Of a stretch of DNA of 64,000 bases, positions 7,695 to 15,654 are shown one piece after another. The DNA is taken from assembly GCF_001700435.1 (NCBI RefSeq), contig NZ_LYPC01000022.1:290087-354086 (forward strand), written 5' to 3'. A program made the position numbers and the translations under genes. Origin of the DNA: Paenibacillus pectinilyticus (GTDB lineage Bacteria; Bacillota; Bacilli; Paenibacillales; NBRC-103111). Below the pieces are notes generated by a model, which was not told where the DNA came from, did no database searches, and worked only from the letters and a program-made list of their open reading frames with translations. Numbering within the stretch: the first letter of the stretch is position 1; each line of letters starts with the position of its first letter.

Positions 7695-9077
7695 ATGAGT
7701 GCTCGTAGCTGGTGGTTGATGATTGCAGTTGGTCTAGGGATTCTATTGAACCCATTAAATTCTTCGATGATATCTGTTGCTATGCCAAGTCTGCAAAATG
7801 TGTTTCATCTTGATCTAACAAGTGTATCCTGGATTATATTTTCATTCTATATTGCAAGCAGTATCGCTCAACCCGTCATGGGAAAGGCCAGTGATTTATT
7901 CGGTCGCAGAAAAATATTTCTTAGCGGGATCATTGTTGCTTTCCTAGCGTCCCTATTAGCGCCATTCTCACCAAACTTTAGTTGGCTAATTGTGTTCCGA
8001 ATTGTGCAATCCATTGGAACAAGCATGATGGTTGGGGTTGGAATGGCCATTATTCGAATTCATATTACAGAGAAACAGGCAACAGCATTGTCCGTTTTGT
8101 CCATATTTCTCTCGGGAGCTGCCGCAATTGGTCCCTTTATTGGCGGGATGCTCATACATTGGTGGCATTGGCCCGCTATCTTTTTCGTCAATATTCCGGT
8201 TATGTTGGCTAGCTTTCTACTCGCGTGGAGGACGATCCCTAAGGACGAACCGCAAGCATCCCATACACGAAACATGTCTTTTCGAACATGCATGGAACTA
8301 ATTGATGCAGTTGGGATCCTATTATTTACTGTAGGTCTCGTAGCGCTGCTCGTTGGATTACTTTCTGCAAAATCATCGGGGCATCTTACCCTACAAAATG
8401 TCATTATTAGTCTGACGGGCATCGTTGCCTTAGGAGCATTCGTACGACATGAATTACAAATCAAGTCACCTTTTATCCCGTTACGCGCATTCGCCAAATA
8501 TCCTGCAATGACGCGGGTTAACGTCGAATTCATGCTCGTTAACATCCTTTATTACTCTCTCTTTTTCGGAATTCCATCCTACTTGCAAGTGGTGCGTCAT
8601 GTCAGTGAGTTCCAAACAGGATTGCTCATGTTGAGTTTAGGTTTGTGCTCACTAGTTACTTCCCCCATAGCAGGTCGATGGATTGATAAATCAGGGCCTA
8701 GGCCGGCACTTCTGATGTCCGCTATTCTGATGACAGGCGGCTCGGTGTGGCTGGTGACGCTAAATCAAACTTCACCGGTTATCAGCGTGTGCTTGGCTTT
8801 GGCTGCATTCGGAATCAGCAATGGGTTGAACAATGTAGGAATGCAAGCCGCCTTATTCCAAAGTTGCCCCAAAGAAATAATCGGCGTTGCATCAGGTTTA
8901 TTTAATACGTCCAGATATCTTGGAACCATCCTATCGTCACTATTGATAAGCATCGTAATGGGAGGTCATTTCAGCTTTATAGGATTCCGCATGCTTGGTA
9001 TTATTCTCACGTTACTTGCCTTGTCCTTGGTATTAATGAGTCGACGACGCCAGAAAGTCGTGCAATTACAAGCCTAA
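7695..9077 (+). CDS. MFS drug:H+ antiporter, DHA2-like
   Basis: 460-residue inner-membrane transporter of the major facilitator superfamily. Early residues LNPLNSSMISVAMPSLQNVFHLDLTSVSWIIFSFYIASSIAQPVMGKASDLFGRRKIF contain motif D1 and motif A (GKASDLFGRRKIF); FLSGAAAIGPFIGGML corresponds to the antiporter motif C. About 12-14 membrane helices. Exports hydrophobic drugs by proton exchange in characterised relatives; substrate here unknown. Start ATG after TAGGGGGA. Likely regulated by the divergent LysR protein. Confidence 0.9.
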   Translation: MSARSWWLMIAVGLGILLNPLNSSMISVAMPSLQNVFHLDLTSVSWIIFSFYIASSIAQPVMGKASDLFGRRKIFLSGIIVAFLASLLAPFSPNFSWLIVFRIVQSIGTSMMVGVGMAIIRIHITEKQATALSVLSIFLSGAAAIGPFIGGMLIHWWHWPAIFFVNIPVMLASFLLAWRTIPKDEPQASHTRNMSFRTCMELIDAVGILLFTVGLVALLVGLLSAKSSGHLTLQNVIISLTGIVALGAFVRHELQIKSPFIPLRAFAKYPAMTRVNVEFMLVNILYYSLFFGIPSYLQVVRHVSEFQTGLLMLSLGLCSLVTSPIAGRWIDKSGPRPALLMSAILMTGGSVWLVTLNQTSPVISVCLALAAFGISNGLNNVGMQAALFQSCPKEIIGVASGLFNTSRYLGTILSSLLISIVMGGHFSFIGFRMLGIILTLLALSLVLMSRRRQKVVQLQA

Positions 9078-9078
9078 C

Positions 9079-9825
9079 TTATTTAATTGGATTCGTATTG
9101 TCAACGCTTGTCGAGTTGCGATAGGTTAGCAATTCTGAAACCGTAACGAATTCGTATCCTCTTTCTTTTAATAGTGGAAGGATTTGCTTCAAAGCTGCAA
9201 TGGTTTGGGTTTTCCCCTCCACATAATCATGAAATAAAATGATATCACCGTTTCTGGTATTTTTCGAAACCTTATTCACAATTTTGTATATACCTGGCGT
9301 TTGCCAATCCTCTGTATCCTGATGCCATGACCACATGATAACCAAATTGCCTGCGTTTTTTGAAACATGGATGACGTTCTCATTATAAAATCCACCTGGA
9401 GGACGGAATAACCTTGGCTTTACTGAGGTCGCTTGAATAATGGCATTTTCAGCATCAAGGATTTCTTTTTGAATGGTTTCGCTAGGTATATTTTTCCTGA
9501 AATACTTGTGGCTATATGTATGATTGGCAATTTCGTGACCTTCCAGCACTTCTCTTCGTGCGATGTCTGGGTATTTTTCAACTTTGTTGCCTATGACGAA
9601 AAAGGTTGCTTTCGCATTATATTGCTTCAGTAAATCCAAAATAAGAGGCGTATCCGCTGGATCCGGACCATCGTCAAACGTTAGAGCTATCTTTTTTTCG
9701 CTGGTTGGTATTTCCCAAACGACATCTCCGCGTCCCTCATAATAGGCTCGGTCTTTCTTAGGGGCAGCGTGAGCCGCAGGCTGCAACAAAACAAAACAAA
9801 TACTTAAAATGGCAATGATTTTCAT
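9079..9825 (-). CDS. Polysaccharide deacetylase (NodB domain), exported
   Basis: 248 residues from the ATG at 9825, which has AGGAG at proper spacing; an upstream in-frame ATG would overlap that ribosome site. Signal peptide (MKIIAILSICFVLLQPAAHA) followed by a NodB domain with the five family motifs: TFDDGPD, HTYSHKYF (metal-binding H-x3-H), RPPGGFYN, DTEDW and ILFHDY. It removes acetyl groups from extracellular N-acetylglucosamine polymers such as peptidoglycan or chitin. Similar in size to PdaA/PdaB/YlxY-type enzymes of spore formers. Converges with the MFS gene with a 1-bp gap. Confidence 0.92.
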   Translation of the reverse strand: MKIIAILSICFVLLQPAAHAAPKKDRAYYEGRGDVVWEIPTSEKKIALTFDDGPDPADTPLILDLLKQYNAKATFFVIGNKVEKYPDIARREVLEGHEIANHTYSHKYFRKNIPSETIQKEILDAENAIIQATSVKPRLFRPPGGFYNENVIHVSKNAGNLVIMWSWHQDTEDWQTPGIYKIVNKVSKNTRNGDIILFHDYVEGKTQTIAALKQILPLLKERGYEFVTVSELLTYRNSTSVDNTNPIK

Positions 9826-9923
9826 TTCATCTCCTAGGTACATTTGACTTTTAAGACGGGATATTCTTATTTAAAATCAGATTATTAGAATGTCCCCCAT
9901 GTTAGCTTTCGATACTGAAAAGA

Positions 9924-9999
9924 AAAACGCCACCTCAGAGGTCAATGTCATTAAGATAAACCTTAACTTAATGACATTGCCTTAGAGGTGACGTTTTTT
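9924..9999. terminator. Long bidirectional terminator hairpin
   Basis: Unusually long stem: AACGCCACCTC...AGG.CAATGTCATTAAG pairs with CTTAATGACATTG.CCT..GAGGTGACGTT, flanked by T runs on both strands (CGTTTTTTC and CGTTTTTCTT). The nearest gene ending into it is desR on the minus strand. Confidence 0.85.
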
Positions 10000-10053
10000 C
10001 ATGATTTTAACAATTTCCACGCTATGTTTCCTGACTAGCTGATCTAGGTTCAG

Positions 10054-10653
10054 TCATTTGAACCAGCCCTTCTCTTTGAAACGCATAATAGCCTCAATTC
10101 GGTTACTGACATTGAGTTTATCGAGGATAACTGATACATAATTACGCACGGTACCTCGTGTTATATACATGTGATCCGCGATTTCCTTCGTATTCTTACC
10201 GTCAGCAATCAGAATGAGTACTTCCTTTTCCCTCTCGGTTAAAGGACTTTCTTCGTTATACGCTTCATCTACTAGTTCTGTGGCGTAGATTCGGCGGCCA
10301 GCCATAACACTCCGAATGGACGTAGCCAATTCCTCGCTTGGGCTGTCTTTCAACAAATAACCATTGGCTCCCGCTTTCACCGCTCGTTCAAAATATCCGT
10401 ATCTGGCAAAAGTGGTCAGTATAATGATCTTACAACCTAATCCCTTCAGTTCTTCCGCAGCATCTAACCCGTTCATGATCGGCATCTCGATGTCCATGAT
10501 ACAAATATCTGGTTTGTGCAGCTTAACCAACTTCACAGCATCCTCGCCATTACTTGCTTTGCCAACGACTTGCATATCTTCTTCCAAATCCAGCAAGGAA
10601 GCAAGGGCGCCAAGAAGCATCCGTTGGTCCTCGGCAATCACAATTCGAATCAT
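10054..10653 (-). CDS. desR: DesR-like response regulator (NarL/LuxR family)
   Basis: 199 residues from ATG 10653, preceded by GGGAGG and overlapping the desK stop as ATGA. Receiver domain (1-120) with acidic pocket E8-D9, phosphoacceptor Asp54 in CIMDIEMPIMNG and Lys in LLKDSPSEE; C-terminal LuxR HTH (about 135-199) LTEREKEVLILIADGKNTKEIADHMYITRGTVRNYVSVIL. Sequence and the des-desK-desR gene order match B. subtilis DesR, which is phosphorylated by DesK upon cooling and activates the desaturase gene. The palindrome at 13033-13062 is the likely binding region. Confidence 0.93.
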   Translation of the reverse strand: MIRIVIAEDQRMLLGALASLLDLEEDMQVVGKASNGEDAVKLVKLHKPDICIMDIEMPIMNGLDAAEELKGLGCKIIILTTFARYGYFERAVKAGANGYLLKDSPSEELATSIRSVMAGRRIYATELVDEAYNEESPLTEREKEVLILIADGKNTKEIADHMYITRGTVRNYVSVILDKLNVSNRIEAIMRFKEKGWFK

Positions 10654-11786
10654 ATCCTCGCCTCCCTTTCTGATGGTACGATCGCATTCGGCACTTTGAT
10701 AACGATCAATGTTCCCTGATCTGAAACGATTTCCATACATCCGTTAATGAACTCCAGCCGTTCTTTCATGCCCCGCAATCCATTTCCGAGTAAAACAAGG
10801 CACTCCTTCGTCATCCCGATCCCATTGTCTCCAACCTTGATAACAAGATCACTTGGTGAAGGTTCGATGGATATGGTACAAGTCGTAGCACTGCTGTGCT
10901 TAATAATATTCGTAACCGATTCCTTCAAACACATACTCAACACATGCTCATTGATCAGAGACGTATTCGTCAGCTTAGGATCGCCTTCTACGATGAGTTC
11001 GATCTCTGCAGCCTTCAAAATCTGTTTGATACGAAACATTTCATCGACTAGTCTCGCACCGCGCATTTGAGTCACGATTTCGCGAACTTCCTTTAATGCG
11101 CTTCTAGCCGTCTGTCGCACATCATTAATTTCAATGAGTGCTTGTGTCGGATTTTTGCTCATTAATTTCCCAGCTAAATCACTCTTTAACCCAATTAACG
11201 ACAATTTCTGACCCAACGTATCGTGTAAGTCGCGGGCGATTCTTTGGCGTTCCTCCAGCTTGACCAGCTCCGAGATCCGCTTATTGGCATCCTCTAGCTG
11301 TACCTGCAACTTCTCACTCCGGTTTCGGTTGTACGTGGTGACGGGAAGCAGAATAACACCTATAACGCTAATTATGATAAAAGGCAGCTGTGTGAAAAAC
11401 ACCGGATTCTGCGTGACCAATCCATAGTTAATCGCTACAATCGTGGTCACTAAATGTACGCAGTACAACGTGATAAACCCAGCTTTACTTTTCATCGTAC
11501 CAATAAAAAAGGCCAGAAACAGTGAGAAATAAACATAGCTGAAAACTAAGGCCATAACGATCGAAATGATAATTTGAACGCTTGACCAAAAATACACGAT
11601 CCAACCTTTAGATACGAAGGAAAGCACGTAGCAGCTAAAAAATACGATAATCATGAATGTGCCAATGACAATATGGTACATATCGGTAGAACGATAAATG
11701 AAATAAAAAGGAAGAATGTAAAAGACAACCCATACATACGGACTAAGACCGGTGTTTTTGTGAAAAATTTGATACCACTTTTGCAT
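10650..11786 (-). CDS. desK: DesK-like thermosensor histidine kinase
   Basis: 378 residues. N-terminal half has about five transmembrane helices (roughly residues 15-150), then a coiled linker and a HisKA_3 kinase core: RQRIARDLHDTLGQKLSLIGLKSD holds the phosphorylated His, followed by N box VTNIIKHSSATT, G1 VGDNGIGM and G2 GLRGMKERLEFINGCM. Strong resemblance to B. subtilis DesK, which senses membrane thickening in the cold and switches from phosphatase to kinase towards DesR. It lies between the desaturase (69 bp upstream) and desR, as in Bacillus. Confidence 0.93.
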   Translation of the reverse strand: MQKWYQIFHKNTGLSPYVWVVFYILPFYFIYRSTDMYHIVIGTFMIIVFFSCYVLSFVSKGWIVYFWSSVQIIISIVMALVFSYVYFSLFLAFFIGTMKSKAGFITLYCVHLVTTIVAINYGLVTQNPVFFTQLPFIIISVIGVILLPVTTYNRNRSEKLQVQLEDANKRISELVKLEERQRIARDLHDTLGQKLSLIGLKSDLAGKLMSKNPTQALIEINDVRQTARSALKEVREIVTQMRGARLVDEMFRIKQILKAAEIELIVEGDPKLTNTSLINEHVLSMCLKESVTNIIKHSSATTCTISIEPSPSDLVIKVGDNGIGMTKECLVLLGNGLRGMKERLEFINGCMEIVSDQGTLIVIKVPNAIVPSEREARI

Positions 11787-11855
11787 AGTCCGTTTGGCCT
11801 CGATTTCTTTAACATAGATTTACTTCTATTTTAGCATAAACTTGAAACGAAGTAT

Positions 11856-12917
11856 TTATTGCCCTAGTAAGCTCGTTTTACGCGATTTTATTTTGTTCGT
11901 CACGGGGTCTTGTTCAGCATCCTTAGACAACACTTTTTTATTTGTATAACCAACAAACGTTTTATTACGCTCATCCCATAGACGGAAACGTAGTGATTTC
12001 AAACTCGTGCTGAGAGTAATCGTTGTTGCTTTTTGAAGCGGCGGAGTTGCATTATGCGCTTTCTCTAAATTATAATTTGGCACCTTTGGACTCAAATGAT
12101 GTACATGGTGAAATCCGATATTCCCTGTTATCCATTGCAATAACTTAGGAAGCTTGTAGTAAGAACTTCCATCTACCGCAGCTTTCACATAACTCCACTC
12201 ATCCTCATTCTCAAAATAAGAATCTTCAAACTGATGCTGCACATAAAATAACCAAATTCCCATTAAGCCAGCTGCAAACATAAGCGGAGCTTGGATCAGA
12301 ACGAACGACTGCCAACCAATTGCCCAGATCAGTAATCCATATACAGCAAGGATAGAAACATTCGTCAAGTAAGTACTCATTCTTTCTTTGCGTTTGGCAC
12401 CCTTTGTGTTAAATCGGTTGGTAATTAGAAACAAAGCGATGGGACCTAGTCCAAACATGACAAATGGATTCCGATAGAACCGATACGCTGCTCGGACCCA
12501 AAAGGAAGATGTCGCATACTCATCGACCGTTAGCACCCACATATCACCAGTTCCGCGTTTCTCCAGGTTACTGCTCGTTGCATGATGGATAGAATGACTA
12601 TTTTTCCATTGCTGATAAGGGAAAAGTGTAAGGATACCTGTTATTGTACCTAAAATATCGTTAGCTTTTCGGTTTTTGAAGAAAGACTGATGACAACAAT
12701 CATGGAATATGATAAACGTCCGTATAACGAAACCGGATGCAAGAATGGTAATCGGTAATGTAAGCCAATAGGATACCGACAGGCTTAGATAAGCGGCAAA
12801 CCAAAGGACAATTAAAGGTCCTAATGTGTTGATTAGCTGTTTGATGCTTGCTCTCGTATTTGATTTTTCATAAGGGGCAACCTGTTTTTTTAAATGGGTT
12901 AGTGTGGATTGTGTCAT
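11856..12917 (-). CDS. des: Membrane fatty acid desaturase (Des-like, acyl-lipid)
   Basis: 353 residues from ATG 12917, which has GGAGGAAC upstream; an ORF start 15 codons earlier lacks a site. Integral membrane di-iron desaturase with three histidine boxes: HDCCHQSF, HSIHHA and HHVHHL, and four to six hydrophobic helices. In B. subtilis the homologous Des inserts a cis double bond at position 5 of membrane phospholipid acyl chains after cold shock. First gene of des-desK-desR. A TATAAT -10 box without a good -35 lies 72 bp upstream and a large palindrome beyond it, consistent with activation by DesR. Confidence 0.95.
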   Translation of the reverse strand: MTQSTLTHLKKQVAPYEKSNTRASIKQLINTLGPLIVLWFAAYLSLSVSYWLTLPITILASGFVIRTFIIFHDCCHQSFFKNRKANDILGTITGILTLFPYQQWKNSHSIHHATSSNLEKRGTGDMWVLTVDEYATSSFWVRAAYRFYRNPFVMFGLGPIALFLITNRFNTKGAKRKERMSTYLTNVSILAVYGLLIWAIGWQSFVLIQAPLMFAAGLMGIWLFYVQHQFEDSYFENEDEWSYVKAAVDGSSYYKLPKLLQWITGNIGFHHVHHLSPKVPNYNLEKAHNATPPLQKATTITLSTSLKSLRFRLWDERNKTFVGYTNKKVLSKDAEQDPVTNKIKSRKTSLLGQ

Positions 12918-12988
12918 TGTATAAGTTCCTCCTCGATATGATACGCAGGACTCATTAGCCAATTCGCTAGTTGCTGTATCCTATCCCC

Positions 12989-12994
12989 ATTATA
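12989..12994 (-). promoter_or_regulatory. -10 element of the des promoter
   Basis: Perfect TATAAT on the minus strand; the hexamer 17 bp upstream (TGCAAC) does not resemble a -35 box, as expected for an activator-dependent promoter. Predicted transcription start near 12981. Confidence 0.6.
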
Positions 12995-13032
12995 GATAAC
13001 CCCTTCATTTCGTTGCAGTCATAAACATCATA

Positions 13033-13062
13033 TAGAGGGTATGACAGTTGTCATACCCTCTA
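13033..13062. promoter_or_regulatory. 30-bp palindrome, probable DesR operator
   Basis: Perfect 14-bp arms (TAGAGGGTATGACA and its complement) separated by two bases. Relative to the predicted des start of transcription it spans about -52 to -81; in B. subtilis DesR-P protects about -28 to -77. A further TTTATGAC half-site follows on the des side near 13018-13025. It also sits just upstream of the cspB promoter, so it could influence both directions. Confidence 0.6.
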
Positions 13063-13080
13063 AGGAAAAACAAAACTAAT

Positions 13081-13109
13081 TTGCTTATCACGGTTTTGTG
13101 TGCTATGAT
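13081..13109 (+). promoter_or_regulatory. Predicted promoter of cspB
   Basis: -35 TTGCTT (13081-13086), 17-nt spacer, extended -10 TGCTATGAT (TATGAT at 13104-13109). Predicted start near 13116 gives a leader of about 125 nt, long like those of other cold-shock genes. Confidence 0.55.
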
Positions 13110-13137
13110 TCTCGCATAAACAGCTTTGACATAAACT

Positions 13138-13186
13138 CACATATTAAAAAAGTGATCATTTGTGCAATGGTACCTTTTTTAATGTG
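13138..13186 (+). promoter_or_regulatory. Hairpin in the cspB 5' leader
   Basis: CACAT-A-TTAAAAAAG pairs with CTTTTTTAATGTG (one bulged A), enclosing a 21-nt loop and followed by a T run at 13190-13197. The stem is almost all A-U and so would be temperature sensitive; the T run gives it a terminator-like look. Confidence 0.5.
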
Positions 13187-13241
13187 TGATTTTTTTTGTT
13201 TAAAAAAGCATGTTAAATAATAATTTGGAGGTATTTATATT

Positions 13242-13442
13242 ATGGAAACAGGAACAGTGAAATGGTTTAACGCAGAGAAAGGTTTTGGATTTATTGAAAT
13301 GGAAGGCGGAAATGACGTATTTGTTCATTTCTCCGCGATTCAAGGAGATGGCTTCAAATCGTTGGACGAAGGTCAACGCGTTGAATTTAATGTAGCTCAA
13401 GGTAACCGCGGTCCACAAGCCGAAAATGTTGTAAAACTGTAA
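13242..13442 (+). CDS. cspB: Cold-shock protein, CspB family
   Basis: 66-residue single OB-fold RNA chaperone. Both nucleic-acid binding motifs are exact in type: KGFGFIEM (RNP1) and DVFVHFSAI (RNP2), with the opening [11 protein letters not shown] and ending [10 protein letters not shown]. It melts mRNA secondary structure at low temperature. Ribosome site TTTGGAGG. The long AU-rich leader suggests post-transcriptional cold control. Next to ydjO downstream and divergent from the des operon. Confidence 0.97.
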   Translation: METGTVKWFNAEKGFGFIEMEGGNDVFVHFSAIQGDGFKSLDEGQRVEFNVAQGNRGPQAENVVKL

Positions 13443-13454
13443 TTCACACAGTGA

Positions 13455-13489
13455 ACTGTCCTTAACAAGTGTTAAGGGCAGTTTTTTTA
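13455..13489 (+). terminator. Intrinsic terminator of cspB
   Basis: CTGTCCTTAACA/TGTTAAGGGCAG stem with 2-nt loop and TTTTTTT tail, 12 bp after the stop. Separates cspB from ydjO, which nonetheless follows within 20 bp and may be expressed by read-through. Confidence 0.9.
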
Positions 13490-13507
13490 TTAGAGGAGGC
13501 GTTAACG

Positions 13508-13738
13508 ATGTATTTTCGCAGAAAATCGGTTGAGGATCTCATTCAGGAAAACACGAAAGTCTGGGCATGTAAGAATGAATCGTGTAAAGGGTGGATTCGG
13601 GACAATTTCTCATTCGAGTACGTTCCAACTTGCCATCAATGCCTTTCTCCCATGATTAGCAGCTTGAAAATGCTCCCTATCATTTCCAACTCCAATAAAG
13701 ATATGAAGTCTCTCCATAAAGGCAGACTAATTTCCTAG
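13508..13738 (+). CDS. ydjO: Cold-inducible YdjO-like zinc-ribbon protein
   Basis: 76-residue protein from ATG 13508 (GAGGAGG upstream); an in-frame start 13 codons earlier overlaps the cspB terminator. Two Cys pairs, WACKNESCKGW and PTCHQCLSPM, form a small zinc ribbon of the kind found in the B. subtilis cold-inducible protein YdjO. Function unknown. The position right behind cspB supports a cold-related role. Confidence 0.85.
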   Translation: MYFRRKSVEDLIQENTKVWACKNESCKGWIRDNFSFEYVPTCHQCLSPMISSLKMLPIISNSNKDMKSLHKGRLIS

Positions 13739-13766
13739 GCCATATATGGCCTGAACCAGTTGCCGT

Positions 13767-13802
13767 TCGAATACGGCCCGTTGGATTACAACGGGCTTTT
13801 TT
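13767..13802 (+). terminator. Terminator of ydjO, overlapping the end of the PPK2 gene
   Basis: GCCCGTTG/CAACGGGC stem followed by TTTTTTT on the plus strand. The descending arm and T run also encode the last codons (GKKSPL-like end) of the convergent polyphosphate kinase gene. Confidence 0.8.
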
Positions 13803-14619
13803 TACTTCCCTCGTGAAGCTGTTTCAACAGCGTTTCCACTTCTAAATCCACTTTCGGGTAATCTAGGTCCAGCTTCTCTATCGCATGAAGAATAATCCGA
13901 AGCACTAAATAATCGCGGAACCATCGCTCGTTGGCCGGTACGATATACCAAGGGCAAATTTTGGTTGCTGTGTGCTTGAAGACATCTTCATAAGCATCCA
14001 CGTATTGGTCCCAATAGCGGCGTTCCTCAAGATCACTTGGATCAAATTTCCAGAGCTTTTCAGGGTTTTCTAATCTTTCACGGATTTTCTCAAGCTGAAA
14101 TTCAGGTGAAATATGCAAATAGATTTTGATTAGTAGAACTCCGCTGTCCGAAAGCATTTTCTCGAAATGTCGGATATGATTCAGTCGAGCCTCTGCTTCC
14201 TCCTCCTGAATCATGCCATGAACGCGGGTAATCAATACGTCCTCGTAATAAGACCTGTTGAAGGCAGTGATGAATCCTTTAGCTGGAATAAGCTTATGAG
14301 ACCGCCACAAGAAATCGTGAGAAGACTCCTCTAGTGTTGGCTTCTTGAAGCTCTCCGCTCGAAAGCCTTGTGGATTCAAGTTGGAAAGCACCTTCTTGAT
14401 GACGCCATCCTTGCCGCTGCAGTCCATTCCTTGGAAAAGGATGAGCACACCGTTTGTTTTGGCAGCGAAAAGCTTGTCCTGTATCTCGCTAAGCTTCCGC
14501 TCCATTTTTTCAAACTCATCATGGATCTCTTCCTTGTTCTTGAAGTCGCCTGTGTCGCTGGGATCAAAGTTGTCCAGCTTAATCTTTTCATCTTTGTTCA
14601 ACCGATACGATTTTAACAT
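13786..14619 (-). CDS. Polyphosphate kinase 2 family protein (PPK2)
   Basis: 277 residues, the size of single-domain PPK2 enzymes that move phosphate between polyphosphate and nucleoside mono- or diphosphates. Walker A is GMDCSGKDGVIKK (about residues 64-76), Walker B lies in FNRSYYEDVLITRVHG, and the lid region carries RLENPEKLWKFDPSDLEERRYWDQYVDAYE with the typical basic and aromatic residues. ending region WYIVPANERWFRDYLVL is also family-typical. Nucleotide preference (AMP or ADP) cannot be read from this. Single-gene unit, convergent with ydjO. Confidence 0.92.
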   Translation of the reverse strand: MLKSYRLNKDEKIKLDNFDPSDTGDFKNKEEIHDEFEKMERKLSEIQDKLFAAKTNGVLILFQGMDCSGKDGVIKKVLSNLNPQGFRAESFKKPTLEESSHDFLWRSHKLIPAKGFITAFNRSYYEDVLITRVHGMIQEEEAEARLNHIRHFEKMLSDSGVLLIKIYLHISPEFQLEKIRERLENPEKLWKFDPSDLEERRYWDQYVDAYEDVFKHTATKICPWYIVPANERWFRDYLVLRIILHAIEKLDLDYPKVDLEVETLLKQLHEGSKKSPL

Positions 14620-14749
14620 GAGAAAACCTCCATTCGCTTCCTATGTATTATATCACTCTACTCTGAAAATTTAACCAAGCTGCTATATATATAAACATAA
14701 ATGAAAAAAAAGCCCGCGATGTACGCCGACTTGTTCTAGTCCTGTATTG

Positions 14750-15190
14750 TCATATGCCAAAGCCGCTCATCAGAGGCATAATGAATTTAAGCATTCCCAT
14801 ACCTATTTTCATAAAACCACCCAAATTCCCGAATAAGCCTCCACCGCCGCTTCCTCCTAAACCACCCAGTAGTCCTCCCAAACCTCCTAAACCACCAGAG
14901 CCACCCGAACCCGAGTTGCCGAATAAGCCAGCTAGCCCACCTAGCCCACCCAAACTTGAAATGTTTGCTTTGCCCTTGGATGAACTTCTGCGGGGAGGTT
15001 TATTTCCTTTCACTCCTTCAAACAGAATATCTTGACCTTGGAGATCCCGAATAAAGCCATAGTAGACACTGCCATCCTTTAAACCTATAAGAACCGGTAC
15101 TTTATCCATAACATCTTTAATTTGAGCTGTTGTTTGTGCAATTTTCACACGTTTCGATCGGCTTGTCGATTTGTACTTCATTTGCTTCAT
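14750..15190 (-). CDS. Glycine-rich protein with a small-barrel N-terminal domain, unknown function
   Basis: 146 residues from ATG 15190, with GAGAGGAAG upstream. Residues about 1-75 are basic (KYKSTSRSKRVKIAQ) and then resemble an Sm-like/SH3-like strand pattern (VPVLIGLKDGSVYYGFIRD, QDILFEGVKG). Residues about 85-130 are GGLGG/GSGG repeats, and the C-terminus (FMKIGMGMLKFIMPLMSGFGI) is hydrophobic. No signal peptide. This composition recalls spore-coat or surface proteins, and it lies beside two YjcZ-like sporulation microproteins; both links are inference. The Gly-rich part produces a proline-rich shadow ORF on the other strand. Confidence 0.75.
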   Translation of the reverse strand: MKQMKYKSTSRSKRVKIAQTTAQIKDVMDKVPVLIGLKDGSVYYGFIRDLQGQDILFEGVKGNKPPRRSSSKGKANISSLGGLGGLAGLFGNSGSGGSGGLGGLGGLLGGLGGSGGGGLFGNLGGFMKIGMGMLKFIMPLMSGFGI

Positions 15191-15227
15191 GTCACTCACA
15201 CTTCCTCTCATCACACTTCTTCATTAA

Positions 15228-15256
15228 TAAATCCACAGCCATAAGCTGTGGATTTA
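15228..15256 (-). terminator. Hairpin downstream of the YjcZ-like genes
   Basis: Perfect 12-bp stem TAAATCCACAGC with a 5-nt loop. It lies 29 bp past the stop of the 30-residue microprotein. The T tail is weak. Confidence 0.6.
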
Positions 15257-15284
15257 ATTTAAAAAGATAATCTAATTCTACGAA

Positions 15285-15377
15285 TTATATAGCAAAAGTC
15301 ATTGTAATAATGACCAATAAAATAAAGAGAACCAGTATCGCCGCTGCGCTAGAACCTACACCTGCTTCATATCCCAT
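15285..15377 (-). CDS. YjcZ-family sporulation microprotein
   Basis: 30-residue ORF starting MGYEAGVGSSAAAILVLFIL: a short Gly/Ser N-terminus followed by one hydrophobic helix ending LVIITMTFAI. This is the pattern of YjcZ-family (sporulation protein YjcZ) peptides found in multiple copies in Bacillales spores. AGGAGTG ribosome site before the ATG. A paralogue lies 49 bp upstream. Confidence 0.85.
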   Translation of the reverse strand: MGYEAGVGSSAAAILVLFILLVIITMTFAI

Positions 15378-15426
15378 AATAGACAATCACTCCTTTCATG
15401 TAATATCATCATGATTTGTCAATTCA

Positions 15427-15534
15427 TTACCATACAAAAGCGCTGGTAATAATGACTAAAAGAATGAAGAGAACTAAGATAACTGCCGTACTTGAAACTC
15501 CACCACCATAACAACCTTCCGCAGCATAACCCAT
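15427..15534 (-). CDS. YjcZ-family sporulation microprotein (second copy)
   Basis: 35-residue ORF: MGYAAEGCYGGGVSSTAVIL then a hydrophobic helix (VLFILLVIITSAFVW). The shared VLFILLVIIT core shows it is a paralogue of the adjacent 30-residue gene; it has a longer Gly-rich head with one Cys. Ribosome site AGGGAG. Probably co-transcribed with its neighbour during sporulation (inference). Confidence 0.85.
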   Translation of the reverse strand: MGYAAEGCYGGGVSSTAVILVLFILLVIITSAFVW

Positions 15535-15654
15535 TCCATTCGCTCCCTTCTATTATCAGTTGGTCTATTGTATTGCAACGGCACTTGAAATGCATGGACA
15601 AATGACAGCTAATGTAAGCCTGTTTTAAAGTCTTAGCCTGAATTTGAATAATAA

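Noticed and set aside
8060..8545. 161-codon minus-strand ORF inside the DHA2-like MFS gene
   Set aside because: Antisense shadow of conserved membrane helices, with no ribosome site.
14754..15035. Proline-rich 93-codon plus-strand ORF
   Set aside because: It is the exact antisense of the GGLGG repeats of the minus-strand gene and has no ribosome site.
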